Shown here: in pieces, positions 23,028 to 34,020 of the stretch
Position numbering within the stretch: position 1 is the first letter of the stretch
Layout of the letters: every line of letters starts with the position of its first letter
Made by a program: the position numbers and the translations under genes
The notes under the pieces: generated by a model
What the model saw: the letters and a program-made list of their open reading frames with translations, nothing else
Told to the model about the DNA's origin: nothing
The model's database searches: none
From: Vandiemenella viatica
Lineage: Eukaryota; Arthropoda; Insecta; Orthoptera; Morabidae
NCBI GenBank assembly: GCA_031002005.1
Contig: JARYHS010013630.1
Span: 32,885,504-32,949,503 of the forward strand
DNA: 64,000 nucleotides
Direction: 5' to 3'

Positions 23028-24608
23028 TAGTATTTGCAATTCAGCAATGTGGTATCCTGCATTATCTGGCAGTCTGGTGGATCCCGCACAAAATTAAGCA
23101 GAACCTCAATCTGCAAAATGGGACGAAAACGTGTTTTAGTCTGCGTAAGCTTTCCTCCCTTTCGTCACTTTCCTGCCATTATCTGTCTCTACCGGTTTTA
23201 TTACCTCGTTTGCCTATTCTTCAAATTTGACTCGTGGCAACAAATGTGTGTTTTTGTCATATTTCTTTGTTTGTAAGTAAATAGATTCACTTCTACTTTT
23301 TTATAAGTTTGTTCTTATTGTACGTATTACTATAATTTGAGTTATGTCGTCCTATTGCAAAATTAGCTCCCAGATAATACACTCAAAGATGATTCGATTG
23401 CAATTGTTTCTGAGAAGGAAGTCGGAATAATACAAAAAGAAAGTTAAAACTATTGAAAGCTATTTCAAAAAACAAAAATCTATGGAATAAATAGTTTCAA
23501 GAATGCATTGCAAAAATGTTTTTCTCATACATTGTTTCTTCACTTCATCAGATTTGACATATCTGGTTTTAAAAAGTGTATTTCAACTTTGTAATATTGC
23601 TGCTAAAATTGTAAAACCTATTGCCACAAATAATTGTGCAGTTTGAATATCTGATGAAGCAAAGACAAACATTTTCGTTGAGTTTTGATGAGTAGACATC
23701 CCAAAAATACCTCCAATACTTGAACGATTATGTTCACCGCAAAGAAACACATTTTAATCTTCGCTTGCTTAGTATACTCGGTTCGTGTAGTTTAGTCAAA
23801 TAACGGTTGATAATCTTTGATCTCGATCTCTAAACTAATGTTATTGGCTTAAGATCTGACGGAACAAGTATCGTGGCAAAAGTTGGTGAACTTCTGCCTT
23901 GGTGGCTGCAATTGTGCTTTTTCACACAATTCGGCTGTTGACGTATTATACAAAAAACCTACTGAAAGAAAACTCGAACGCACCGACTGATTCGGACGAA
24001 GACGACGAAGAGATGGACGGGACAATCGAAACACAAAGCGTGGCCGTGACTGGATCATCCACTGACTGAAGTGGTTTCCTAATATAATGATCTCAAAAAA
24101 GTTCGAAAACTTGTTAAGCTATTCAAGAAGTCTTTTATTTATGAACATTTCAATCAAACCAACGAGCGAGTAGGGTGAAATGGCAGTCTCGGCCACAGAC
24201 TTTAATTCTTTCTAAATAAAGTGATAGTTTGACTGCTCAGTAGATAGATGGACCTTTTTCAAACTGATGTGGTTTACAGTCAGGCATGTAATGTGATACG
24301 AAAACATACCATATTTGATTATTTATTTAGAAACTAGAATTAGACTTAAAACAAAAGTGCAATGTATATTTAAGGAAGGATAGAAATTTTTAAATTAATG
24401 TTATTTTGCTAATTATACAGTAATACTGTTAACCGTTGATTTCTATAACGTAACATTTAAGTTGATTTATGAATTCAATAAATAGACGTTTATTATTTAT
24501 TTTGATAACACTTAAAACCTGTGCCGGATCCTGCGGTATCACAAGGGATCGACCATTCCCGTAATCCGCAAATGCGAGACTGAAAAAATTGCAGGATTGC
24601 AATCCTTA
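23028..24608 (-). mobile_element. hAT-type element, TAGGGATTGCAATCC family, second copy
   Basis: Left end TAGTATTTGCAATTCAGCAA and right end GCAGGATTGCAATCCTTA correspond, in opposite orientation, to the ends of the copy at 41221-43771. About 250 bp next to the left end align with the complement of 43500-43771 ('atcccgcacaaaattaagc', 'tttgtaagtaaata'). An acidic frame at about 23960-24069 (NAPTDSDEDDEEMDGTIETQ) could be a transposase relic. The 8-bp flanks (GCTGGGAT, AGCAAACG) do not match; instead long direct repeats abut both ends. Confidence 0.7.
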
Positions 24609-24609
24609 A

Positions 24610-24956
24610 GCAAACGACGTGGTAAATTTCAAGGACAGTAGAGATACTGATAGAATGGGGGGAGGAAGGAAGAAATGCCGGCAAAGGCTAAGGACTAAGA
24701 TTAACAGAGAATAAAACTGAGTATGTATAGCTTGCAGCAAAGGACTAATTAGGAGGGGTGGAATTGCCAGATTCGATTGTAATAGCAGTTGGAGAGTTTA
24801 AATATCCAAGTTGCTATATTACTACAAATACCATTTAGAGAAATAAGTTGTGGCATTCGGGGGATTTGGAGCTATTGGAAAATTATGACGAGGCCCTTGT
24901 AAAAGACGATTTTAAGAGTAAACAAAGCGAAAATTCAATATATGGTGTTGGGATTA
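24610..24956 (+). repeat. Direct repeat copy 2 flanking a hAT element
   Basis: Second member of the pair with 22694-23027. It starts within two bases of the hAT right terminus and ends at the same 'gggatta' as copy 1. Confidence 0.8.
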
Positions 24957-25844
24957 TCACTAATTTATGACAGTAGGATCATAATGGTCAAAGAGATACG
25001 ACGTCATCACCCGCCAGAACGGCAGCCAGTCGAAACACGTAGAGCAGTTTACATGCCATGCTGCAGATGACCCCTTCCATTAACAAACGACGCGTTTCGT
25101 GGCTAGTCGATTGATCAATGGTAGAACTGACCCAGGGAAAAAAATGAGCACGCAAATCTACAGTATATAAGCGATATAACGATCTGATAGTGCGCTACAT
25201 GCTAGTGGAGTGGAGATGAGGGCGCGAGGAAGAAAGGAGTGAGTGAAGATGAGGAATCTTCTGGAACAGCAAACGCCAATGATCCAAAATGAAATACAGT
25301 GAAGACTAAGATTGTTATAAAAATTATAAGAGAAGTATGTAATAACTAAAACATAAATTTATTCTTAATCTATTCTTTGTTTAGATGTCAGTTCTCATGG
25401 GTGAGAAGATACAACAAGCAACAAAAGAGTAGAGAGAAAAAACCCAGACAAGTCTGTGTATTGCTTTATCTTTGTGTGAATACTAGACGAACAAAATATG
25501 TCTCATCTTGCTACCAAATTCGTTCAGACCAGCTCCAGTTTTACTTCGGGTTTTTTTCTTGTACGCTGAGAATGAGGAAGTAAGACATGTTCCATTCGTT
25601 AATAGTTCCTAAGTGGTACGTAACATTTTACCAATCTCTACTGGCCTACCGCCCCCATTTCGAATGAAAAACTACTCACCGCATCCTTTTCACAAAAAAA
25701 AAAGAACACGACGATTCATCTCTTTCTAATCAATAATGTAACTCATAGAGCTCCAACGTTTTATGGTTAGTAACGCACTTTTTCAAACAGTGATTCAATG
25801 GCATCTGTTTTAGGTGAAATGTGCTGTATCAAATATTGAAAAAC
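24957..25844. other. No gene recognised
   Basis: AT-rich. 'cagtatataagcga' near 25160 resembles a TATA box, but no initiator or coding exon follows. Confidence 0.35.
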
Positions 25845-25945
25845 AAAGAAAAGCAACAAAATCCTTTCGGGTGTCCAGCTGGATGGTGCTGTAAAATCAA
25901 GGCGTTTCGACAGCTGACTCTGCTGTCTTCATCAGGTATCTTAGG
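25845..25945 (-). mobile_element. Penelope-type terminal repeat fragment
   Basis: The complement reads 'tgatgaagacagcagagtca' then 'gctgtcgaaacgccttga', followed by a run that includes 'tggacacccgaaagga'. A 'gatgaaga.agcagag...gtcgaaacg' phrase is characteristic of Penelope-like terminal repeats as I know them. Short fragment. Confidence 0.45.
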
Positions 25946-25957
25946 GTAGGAACTGTG

Positions 25958-26330
25958 CACCAACTACGTGGATCGATCTAGGGGGGGGGGTGTGGCTGGA
26001 AGGCTACGTGAGGAGAGGGGGGCGGGTTCCGAGCCAGGCCTCGTAGCTTTCCTTTCATAACATTTTTAACGGTTAAAATGAGGAATAGAACTAACAACAA
26101 CATGTGAATATTTATTTCCCTCAGTTAATTATCTCCGTATGTAATTTACAATAGTCTGACAAAAGAAAACAGTACAAAATGTCTTCTGGAATCAAAAGAG
26201 ATAAAAGCTACGTGCTATGAGGAGGGGGGGGTACAGGCAAAAGCCACGTAGGCCTGCGTGGGGAGAGGTTCACAGGAGGCCAAAATGGAGCTAGGTGGCT
26301 TAATCACCTTCCCTTATAGCTGTCGCAAGC
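25958..26330. mobile_element. G-rich MITE, decayed copy of the 50599-51018 type
   Basis: Internal blocks match that copy: 'aatatttat.tccct', 'gtagtctgacaa.agaaaacag' (here 'atagtc'), 'tacaaaatgtcttctgg', 'aaagctacgtgcta', 'ttcacaggaggccaaaatg'. It has two G-runs of nine or so. Termini have eroded. Confidence 0.65.
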
Positions 26331-26882
26331 TGACTGTCACCGCCTCGACTGGATTTTATTGCATCGATACTCACACATCAGACAAAGAAATATTTTTAAA
26401 ATTACTTCATTAAAAGATATTAACAATATTTGTGCACTCTTAAAGTTTTGTTAACAAATATATACGATAAATGTAAAATTATTAGTAAGAGGGTTAAACT
26501 TGCTGTAGTGGTACTAATTTTTCGAAATTTTGTGCCTTATTTATCAGTAGCAATCTTAAATCGCCGTCTTCCACTACTGAGAATCTGTTACGTTCCTTTT
26601 CTGGTAAAATTATGACTAAGCTAAATCCTCTTTTGGATACAGATGATCATGGAAACGCAATAAAAATCTGCTTTGACGCAGCCCGGGGAGCCGGATATAA
26701 TAGTGGAAAGCTGGGAGCAGCGATTGGTGCTCAACGCTCACAAAATTTGTTTGGAACCAGGAACGCACCCTATGATCTCTTCAGCGTGCCGCCCCCGGTT
26801 GGAACCTCTGTGTTGACTGTGTCCCCTCTCTCGAGGCGGTGTCACTTGTCATTCTGATCGTGCAGGGTGTCGCCAGCGCCCT
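26331..26882. other. No gene recognised; GC-richer toward the right
   Basis: GC content rises from about 26670. A short + frame (26612-26857) has no motif. This stretch lies immediately upstream of the proposed promoter and may hold its control elements. Confidence 0.35.
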
Positions 26883-26915
26883 TATAGCCAGAGCTTCACT
26901 TGGTCTGTCTCAGTC
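26883..26915 (+). promoter_or_regulatory. Proposed core promoter (TATA plus arthropod initiator)
   Basis: CTTATAGCC has TATA at 26883-26886. TCAGT, the arthropod initiator, has its A at 26912, 29 nt downstream, which is standard spacing. The 22-nt leader ends at the ATG at 26934. Prediction only. Confidence 0.4.
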
Positions 26916-26933
26916 TAGTCGCAACAGCTCGTC

Positions 26934-26949
26934 ATGGACACACCATACA
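26934..26949 (+). CDS. Proposed first coding exon (MDTPY) of the Gly/Pro/His-rich secreted-protein gene
   Basis: ATG at 26934 opens five codons (M D T P Y) plus one base, followed by the donor GTGAGT at 26950. The one-base overhang matches the two-base start of the exon at 37472, giving Arg at the join. The result is a convincing signal-peptide n-region before LGRYLQLLLMF. Tiny first exons ahead of the signal-peptide exon are common in insect secreted and cuticular protein genes. The intron would be 10.5 kb. The link rests on phase and promoter layout only; a non-coding first exon with initiation at ATG 37501 is the alternative. Confidence 0.4.
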
Positions 26950-27942
26950 GTGAGTACACAGTGCCTCGTGTGTATAAGAGAAGCGCTATTACTAATGTTT
27001 CCTCCTGAGTGCTTGAGGAGCCGAACTAACATTTACATGAGAAAATACTTTTACAATTTGAAAAATCACGCAATTTATAGAAACAGTGCTAGTTTTTTCT
27101 CTTTCCCGTTCTTGGGAAGACAATATAAATGCCTCAGATGTTACTTATAGATTTCCTGAGCAATTTGAAAACGTTTTAATTTATTATATGCTTCTGTAAG
27201 CTACTGCAATTAAAATCTTGTTGAGTATGAATTTTCTGTGTATTTAACAAAAATGTTTCCTGTAAAATGGTCCCTACCATTTGCCTTCATTCTTATGTCT
27301 GTATCGTTTCTCTCCAACATAAATTATTTCCTTTGGAATTCTGCCGCTCAAATGCTATTCAAATATTATTTTATTATTGTTTTTGGATTGTAGTCTACAA
27401 ATTTAGTTTTTATTATTACGTTTGGAAGCAAGTTTAGATACCATCGAAGTTCCTTTGTTCATTTAAATTACTTCCTGAAATGTTGTTCAAGAGCCACGGC
27501 GTTTCTAGCATCTTATCTATCGAGGTGGGGGGATGCCGTAGTCTTAAGTTAGTTGGCGTGTTTTTTGAAACTCCAAGGCCAGCATTCCTGCAACTGCTAA
27601 AGGTCGTGGACTGTCAGAGCACTAAGGTGGAAATTTCAGCGTTGTATTTGGTATTCTTTTCTTCGATTTGTCACATGACACAAAAAATTAATTGATGCTA
27701 AAACCCATTCAAATAACTTGGATCATGTACACCTTCGTGACGAAAGCGCTTAGTGACATCGTGGTGAAGAGTTAGTTAAGAGCTTTGAAAACTATAGTGT
27801 GATTTGAAGTAAGGTCATTTTAGGTCCCTAGTCGGTAAGTTTACGATCATGTTATCAGAGCATTCTGGAGACACAATTGAAAATAAGTATGGATTACGAT
27901 TTCCACAGCTGTCGGACATTTATTTCTTCATAGCTACCAGGA
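26950..27942. other. Proposed intron 1, start; no repeat recognised
   Basis: AT-rich sequence with no gene or element that I can identify before the SINE at 27943. Confidence 0.35.
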
Positions 27943-28132
27943 GGTGCAGAAATTTTGAGAGTTGTGTTTGATCATATGAGCTATGCCAGACCGCTCGGTG
28001 GTTCGGATTCCACGTTAAACTGTAGGTCCCAGAGGAAAGGAACTGGCCGTCCTACCTCTGACACAATGGCTTAGTATGCCTCCTTCGGGAGGATCCAACC
28101 AACCTTCGGGTTGTGGACTAAGTTAAGTTTTT
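27943..28132 (+). mobile_element. SINE family A, body only
   Basis: It lacks the tRNA head but keeps the full body with 'cctccttcgggaggatcc', 'aaccttcgggttgtggac' and the end 'taagttaag'. Near-identical to 58597-58826. Confidence 0.85.
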
Positions 28133-28565
28133 AGCTACCAAGAAGTATTAATCAGAGGAAAATCATTTTTCTCAAACATTTTACTGGTAATGTACAACAA
28201 CACGCAATACCCTGAAACCATCCTAGAAACAAATATCGTTAGAGATAATTTCGTTGGCTGCTTTTACAATATGTGTTATATAACAATACGATACCTGATT
28301 TTCGCTATTTCCAGGCTAACGCCGCATCCTAGTATTAAATACCCGGGGAGCTTAGAGACAATTCCAGAAGCGGAAGCATTCGGTTGCAATCAATACAATA
28401 TCCACAACCTACTCAGTATCTAATAAGTGATTGAATAGATATAGAATAAACTAAAAATTGTGTTAATCGAATCTTCCTAACGCGGAACGACAATATTGGT
28501 AAAATAAAACGATTATGGTCAAGAGTCGACTATTAAAAGATTGGTTATGACCGCGAGAATGCTTG
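28133..28565. other. No gene recognised
   Basis: AT-rich intronic-type sequence, nothing distinctive. Confidence 0.35.
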
Positions 28566-28702
28566 TACTGTAAGTTAAGGGAGGAAGCGTTTCAAATCCC
28601 AGGGTATGGTTCCTCCAAAAGGCCATGACCTAATTCCCTCCCTTTCCTTGTCCAGTCCTTTCCCGCCTCTAATGACCACGACATCAACGAGGAGTAAAAC
28701 AA
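28566..28702 (+). mobile_element. SINE family B, 3' half
   Basis: 'ggccatgacctaattccctccc', 'cttgtccagtcctttcccgcctctaatgacc' and tail 'cgaggagtaaaa' match the family. The head is missing or eroded. Confidence 0.65.
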
Positions 28703-30195
28703 GCAATAAAGTAAGCTACGGTGAAGTGACTACAGTACACAAAAATCAGTATGGAGGCTTGGAAATTAAAACGATTTTCGTAGATTTTATGCGAACTCAA
28801 AAAAGTTGACCTATATGTTATGGTCTAGGAGGGATTTGAAGGCCTCTACCATGACGAGAAATCGATAGATATTATTGTGGATAAAGCAGAAATTTCGAGC
28901 TTCCAAAACGAGTGTTGGTGAAAATATCCACGAAATGAAAAATATTCTGCAAAATTGTTTGCTTCCTGACTGAAGAATTCATTAAATTAGCTTTTATAAA
29001 AATACAAATACATGATTTTTCAATACAATCTCTTTGCTGTTCAATGGTCTCTACCTATCTACTAATATACATTGGCAATACCTTATTAAAACGTGTTTTA
29101 AATTGAGCCACGAGTCATAGACTGTCTTCATTTCTCCATGAGAGGTGAGTCTTCGTGCTTGAAGGTCTGCTTTCAGGGGACCTGTATTATGGTGATAAAT
29201 CACAAGGGCTGAGATAACGAATATAAGGCTTTCTTTCTTTAGTGAGCAGCTTGCTATAATGCATGCCGATGAATCTTTATCCTGCTATTGTTCCAATAGT
29301 AACCTTTGAGAATCATGGAGAATCTTAAATATCAGCTACGCAACTGATAACTGACGTGAGAATTTTTGATAAACCATTTTCAGTCTCCAATATGTTACTG
29401 GACTGCCATTGATGCAGGACGTGGGAAGTTTTGCTCTGGAACAACCAGTAAACAAACAATAGTTGTCACAATCACACAGATATTGTAACACATAATGAAC
29501 ACAGGTACAATAGTGCAATTAACTAAATTACATTCGGACATCTGTACAAATAAAACAAAACAGCACAGAAGATACCGAAACCAGCAGGGCGCAAGGGAAG
29601 TTCGACGATTGTGGAACAAAAATACTAAAACGTGTTTCATAGAAAATTAGAGTCAGAAAAATGAACTACCAAATAATGGCCCTAGAGGTACAAAAAGTTC
29701 TTTTCTGGACTGATATGTGATACGTATTACTCTATTTGTAAGTGGAATGAATCTATATAACCATTTGTGTACTACAATAACATTACATACATCTAAAGCC
29801 ACGGTCGATGTCCCATAAAAAAGGCGAAAAGCACCTGATGAATAAGTAGTAATCAAAACAGTTGTTAATAGACAGTCTTTAATTTATAAACACAAAGACA
29901 CATGTATTTGTTTTTGGATCCCTACTCAAACTCATCCACACAAGGTTAATTTTTTTGTATGTCACACTAACGAAATTAAGGTTTTGGTGTTATAAATATA
30001 CAACAGGAGGTGCTTCTTGAAATTATTACATTAGAAAAAGAAACTGTACAGATTCCATTGTAATTTTAGCATTTTCGAAGCGTGGAATGTTTATGAATAA
30101 ATGTGGGGCAGTAATGTAGTTACACTGTTTCAACTGTCTTGAGAGAAACGGAAGCAGAGGGCTGTTACACTACGTTACGATTTAAAATACACTAA
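28703..30195. other. No gene recognised
   Basis: A reverse frame of 81 codons (29395-29640) encodes a hydrophobic, Cys-rich stretch but has no family signature or splice context. Otherwise AT-rich. Confidence 0.35.
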
Positions 30196-30402
30196 GCGAA
30201 CTCAGTGGGTGAGCGGTAACTCTCTGTCCTCGTATTTGTGAGGAGACGCGGGTTCTAATCCCCGTAAGACTATCCAGATTTCGGGTTTCCACAATCTCTG
30301 TGAATCACTCCAGACGAATGTCATGGCCGAGTTTCTTCCAGTCCCTTGCGCACCCTTCTTTCCCGTCTCTGATGACCTCGAGGTCAACAGGGAGTAAAGC
30401 CA
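30196..30402 (+). mobile_element. SINE family B copy
   Basis: Head 'cagtgggtgagcggtaac' (A-box region), B box GGGTTCTAATCCC, body 'atccagatttcgggtttcc', 'aatcactccagacgaatg', and tail 'ctctgatgacctcgaggtc'. Complete apart from small deletions. Confidence 0.85.
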
Positions 30403-31265
30403 AAAAAATGAATTACGCTATTCACACGTGACCAATAATCACTTAGAAAAGGAGAAAGAAAACATGTTGCCGTTCAGTCCCGCGAAACAGTGGAGGTACT
30501 GTGATCATTAAATTCACATTTAGACTTTTTCATTACTTGATATTCAGATGTGCTATCGTAACGTTTCGCAGATTAAGCTTTCTCCGCAGTATATCCGCAT
30601 GACGTTAAGGGAACAAAGTGAGTCTCTGATTAGTAATAGTGGTGTTTACTTTCACTTTGCCACAGTACCGCAAATAAAAGATTAAAAATCGTTACCGCAG
30701 GAGTGAATGAAAGCCAGTATCGCCTCGGCCGCTGATATCGCTTGGAGCGGAAGTGACTGATGCCGTCGGAACGTGCCAAGAGCGGGGAAGAAACAACATT
30801 GCGTAATGCGTCGGCTAAATAAGTACATTCAGGACGTAAATTTAATATCAAAACTTATAAACTATGTTAAAAGGATCCTCTAGTTATGAGATAAGGAGAA
30901 AGGAACTAAAAAACCATGGCAGGCTTATAAATCACTGAGCAGAGCAGAAACAATCAAACAGAAACCATCTCAGGAGACTTTATACTATTTATTATTCTCG
31001 AAACAATAACATCAACATCTAAAAAGATACATGTATCACGTTAAATTGTAGTTTAAATTAGCCACGTCCAATGCTTCTTTTTAAAAAGGAATTTGGGGTT
31101 TTTGACCAACACAGTCTGAATTAAATACTGAAAAATGCTAAAAGAGGATTTGATTAAGAGAGATTACGGTATGTTCACTGTTGTGTGGGGCCGGACTGTA
31201 ACATGTTCCATTTCTCCTTTATTAACGGTTGGCTGATCATGTTTAAATATATATATTTTTAAAAT
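30403..31265. other. No gene recognised
   Basis: AT-rich; no motif or repeat I can name. Confidence 0.35.
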
Positions 31266-31535
31266 AGTTTAATGGATGCTTTCTGCTGGATGAAGACTTG
31301 AAATGTAAATATCTTGGCATGAGATATGAAACTCGACTGGGCAGGGGGTAGGATAAAGTTTCAAAAGCCTTTATTTATTGGAGAGAAGCGAGGGTGTTGG
31401 GTTATAAAACTTTGGTCAGACCATTGTTTGAATACGGTTGTATAGTGTGAGATTCACATTTTGGGTATCAATTAACTGAAGGAGGGTGAAGAGAGTGCAT
31501 GGATCGTAGAAGGCGTATATTGGTAATTAGATCTA
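31266..31535 (+). mobile_element. CR1/L2-like LINE fragment (thumb region)
   Basis: 'gatgaagacttgaaatgtaaatatcttggc' encodes DEDLKCKYLG, as in the copy at 38350-39330 (EDLKCKYLGITFD). It continues through the YGCIV-like region and is frameshifted. Confidence 0.65.
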
Positions 31536-31539
31536 TAAG

Positions 31540-31755
31540 ATTTTAAAAAAGATTTCGACACTGTGCCTCACGCTAGATTACTTACGAAACTTCGTAGTTA
31601 TGGCATATGTAAACAAATATGCGACTGGGTTGCAGACTTTCTGAAGGCACAGTGCGTAGTTGTCGACGGTGAGCGTTCACCACTGACCGAAGTGAGGTCC
31701 GGGGTTCCCCAGGGAAGTGTGATAGGGCGCCTTGTTGTATCTCATATACATTTCT
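31540..31755 (+). pseudogene. CR1/L2-type reverse transcriptase palm fragment
   Basis: Frame 31563-31740 with its upstream codons reads KDFDTVPHARLLTKLRSYG, then WVADFLKAQCVVVDGERSP and EVRSGVPQGSVIG: the palm motifs with FD.VPH and SGVPQGSVLGP. The palm normally precedes the thumb, yet here it follows a thumb fragment, so these are separate insertions or a rearrangement. The catalytic FADD box is absent. Confidence 0.75.
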
Positions 31756-31789
31756 GGGAACAGCAAACACATATTACTACCAGCAGCAT

Positions 31790-31935
31790 TGATATCTAGG
31801 AATGACCGAGAAAATAAGATACGAGAAATCAGGGCCAGAACCGATTCATTTCTATATTATTTTTTTTTTCCACGAACGATTAAGGAATGGAATAAGAAGG
31901 ATTTATCGAGCGAGAAAATTTATAATCCTATAGGA
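31790..31935 (+). mobile_element. LINE C-terminal fragment
   Basis: RARTDSFLYYFFFPRTIKEWNKKDL resembles the C-terminus of CR1-type reverse transcriptases (R.....Y..SFFPR.I..WN.LP). Only this short piece remains. Confidence 0.45.
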
Positions 31936-31956
31936 GTAGGTATCTATAAACCCCTC

Positions 31957-32045
31957 CTGCCATCCTGATCTGGGTTTTCCCATATCGCTCCAGGCGAATG
32001 CTGGGATGTTTCCTCAAAATAACCCATTGGCGCCTCCTGCCAAAT
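31957..32045 (+). mobile_element. SINE family B, central fragment
   Basis: 'ctgatctgggttttccca' and 'cgctccaggcgaatgctgggatg' followed by 'cccattggcg' match the body of the family at 37056-37334. Confidence 0.6.
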
Positions 32046-32189
32046 CCCGTATATCCCATCCTATACAGAAACGGTTGTTACACATTAAGATGGGTGCAAT
32101 GCGCCCTCTGCCATCCACTTTTAGTGAATCGCGGAGCAATAATAACAGTAATAGAGACGAAATAGTTGGTGGAAGAATTAAGAATGGTG

Positions 32190-32375
32190 CATGAAATGAA
32201 AAAGATGACCATGGGCACAAGCTGGCACTAGATTTCTGCAAAAGGGGGTTGAATAATTTTCTGTCTTAGACAAGGGAGTTAGGGATTGAAATAAATTTCG
32301 TATGGAAGTGATGAATAATTTATCAAAACCGCTTAAAGAATTTAAAATAAATCTTAGAGGGCAACAGTAGGCGGG
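32190..32375 (+). mobile_element. CR1/L2-like LINE, extreme C-terminus
   Basis: 'gatgaccatgggcacaagctggcact' encodes DDHGHKLAL, then GVRD..., and 'gaataatttatcaaaaccgct' (NNLSKPL) and 'agagggcaac'. These match the C-terminus at 38350-39330 and 63745-63918. Confidence 0.65.
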
Positions 32376-32929
32376 ATACCGACATGGCCATGTTGCAGGT
32401 TATCAAACAGCAAAGCACATGTTTCGGTCCACCTTCCTTCACAGGACACAACTTACATGGGGTGTCATGTACCGAGATCGAGTCAGGTCTCGGGAATGGG
32501 TAGTTTTAATTAAATGCTGTGTCGTCTTGTATTGCTCACACAATATACAATTCGTTCGTGGCGAAAAAAAAAATACATATTTCTGTCAATGTGATGTTAA
32601 TTTTACCTTGTTAGACTTGTGTCAAAGATGAAAGTACTTTGAGCCTTTAATGTTTCTTATCGCTTTCTGATCTTCAAAATGATTCTTAATTTTTTTCGCA
32701 ATTTTAGAATATCTCGTAGTAGCGAGTTCAGAAACATTAAATGTTGCCATGTTGATAACATAACCTGCTGGGCTTTTTTTTTTTTTTTTTTGCAAAAAAC
32801 AGATGACAGAAGCCATTATATCAGAACGGCACACTCATACTATAACTTTTGGGGAGAATTGATGTAAGCAAAAATTGCCATAAACAAGAAATGTGTATGA
32901 TAGCAGCGGATTGAGGCAAGGCACACTTA
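32376..32929. other. No gene recognised
   Basis: AT-rich with a T-run at 32778-32793. No identifiable feature. Confidence 0.35.
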
Positions 32930-33500
32930 AAAAGAGTGCGAGATATGGAACAAAATTAATGAAACGTAACAGAAATCATATTGATAACAGTAGATTAAAT
33001 ATAAAAACAGGTTCAGATGTAATTGGTGAAATAAGTGGATTCTGTTACTTATGAAGTAAAATTACAACTGAGGGCCGAAGCAAGAACACTGTTAAAAGCA
33101 GAAAACCAGTAGGGGAAACAGCCTTTTTGAAAAAAGGAACTGTTTTAGTTTTAAATATTTATCTAGGACACAGAAAGAACTTTTTAAAACTTTATGGTAG
33201 CGAAGTATGGAAATATTACTGCAGAAGAATGCTGAAAATTAAGTGGTCAGATAAACTACGAAATGGACGTATTTTGGAAATCATGTGTGAAGAAAGAAGT
33301 TTATGAAAGAGTCTTACGTATTGAGAAGACATAATGATGGTTCAAATTGTAAGACATGCAGCATTGTTTAATTTATTAGTGGGGGATATAGTCGAAGGAA
33401 GGAACTTTAGAGGAATACAAATATTAGAATAAATGATAGAGATAACTGAGAATGCATGTTGTGATGGGTATACTCAGATGAAGAAGTTACCTTAAGATAT
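32930..33500 (+). pseudogene. RTE-like LINE reverse transcriptase C-terminal remnant
   Basis: Across frames the + strand reads SKITTEGRSKNTVKSR (33057-33106 region), YGSEVWKYYCRRMLKIKWSDKLRN, then ILEIMCEERSL and GDIVEGRNFRG. This order (YLGS.IT..G....EI..R, YG.E.W....RRMLKI.W.....N, E.R.L, GH..R, EG...RGR) is the C-terminal region of a non-LTR retrotransposon common in insects. The catalytic domain is missing, and stops are frequent. Around 33430-33560 a last block resembles the protein's extreme C-terminus. RTE against a related clade is uncertain. Confidence 0.6.
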
Positions 33501-33821
33501 AAAGAGATGGAAGCTTTAATCAAGGCAGTCAAGAGACTGATAACAGGGGAAAAAATGGATTGACAATTCAAGCTATAATTGGGAAGTTTACCTGTTATTT
33601 TATGTGCGACTTTAACCCAATTGAATGAGAGATTTAATAAAACGTTATTTTTTTCCAATTAATAATAGTAGAATTAATTTATACCTTCTTAATACGGGAG
33701 ATTTTTTGAATTTTAAATCAATCGCTCACTCTGCTACTTGGTGACATACAGGTGCTAACGAGAGAGACCAACCATTCGCAGTTTTCTTACTGTTAATTTC
33801 GGCATAAAATAATCTTCATAA
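33501..33821. other. No gene recognised
   Basis: AT-rich spacer between the LINE remnant and a SINE. Confidence 0.35.
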
Positions 33822-34020
33822 TTTTTTTTTTCTTGGGCTATACGGCTCGTCGACGTGGAGGTCAATGGAGCCGGGAAAGGATGGGGGCAAGGAACACGCC
33901 ACGGTCTTTTGGAGGAACCATCTCGCCATTCACCTGGAGCGCTTTCGGGAAGCTATAGATTACCAAAATGTGGATGGTACGGCTGGGATTTGAACAGGTG
34001 TCCTCCTGAATTCCAAGATC
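33822..34020 (-). mobile_element. SINE family B copy
   Basis: Complement has the body 'ctccaggtgaatggcgagatgg', 'tcccggctccattgacctcc' and tail 'gtcgacgagccgta'. The tRNA head is eroded ('ttcaaatcccagc'). Confidence 0.75.

Noticed and set aside
29395..29640. Hydrophobic 81-codon reverse frame, considered as a receptor exon
   Set aside because: No receptor signature and no acceptor or donor at its edges.
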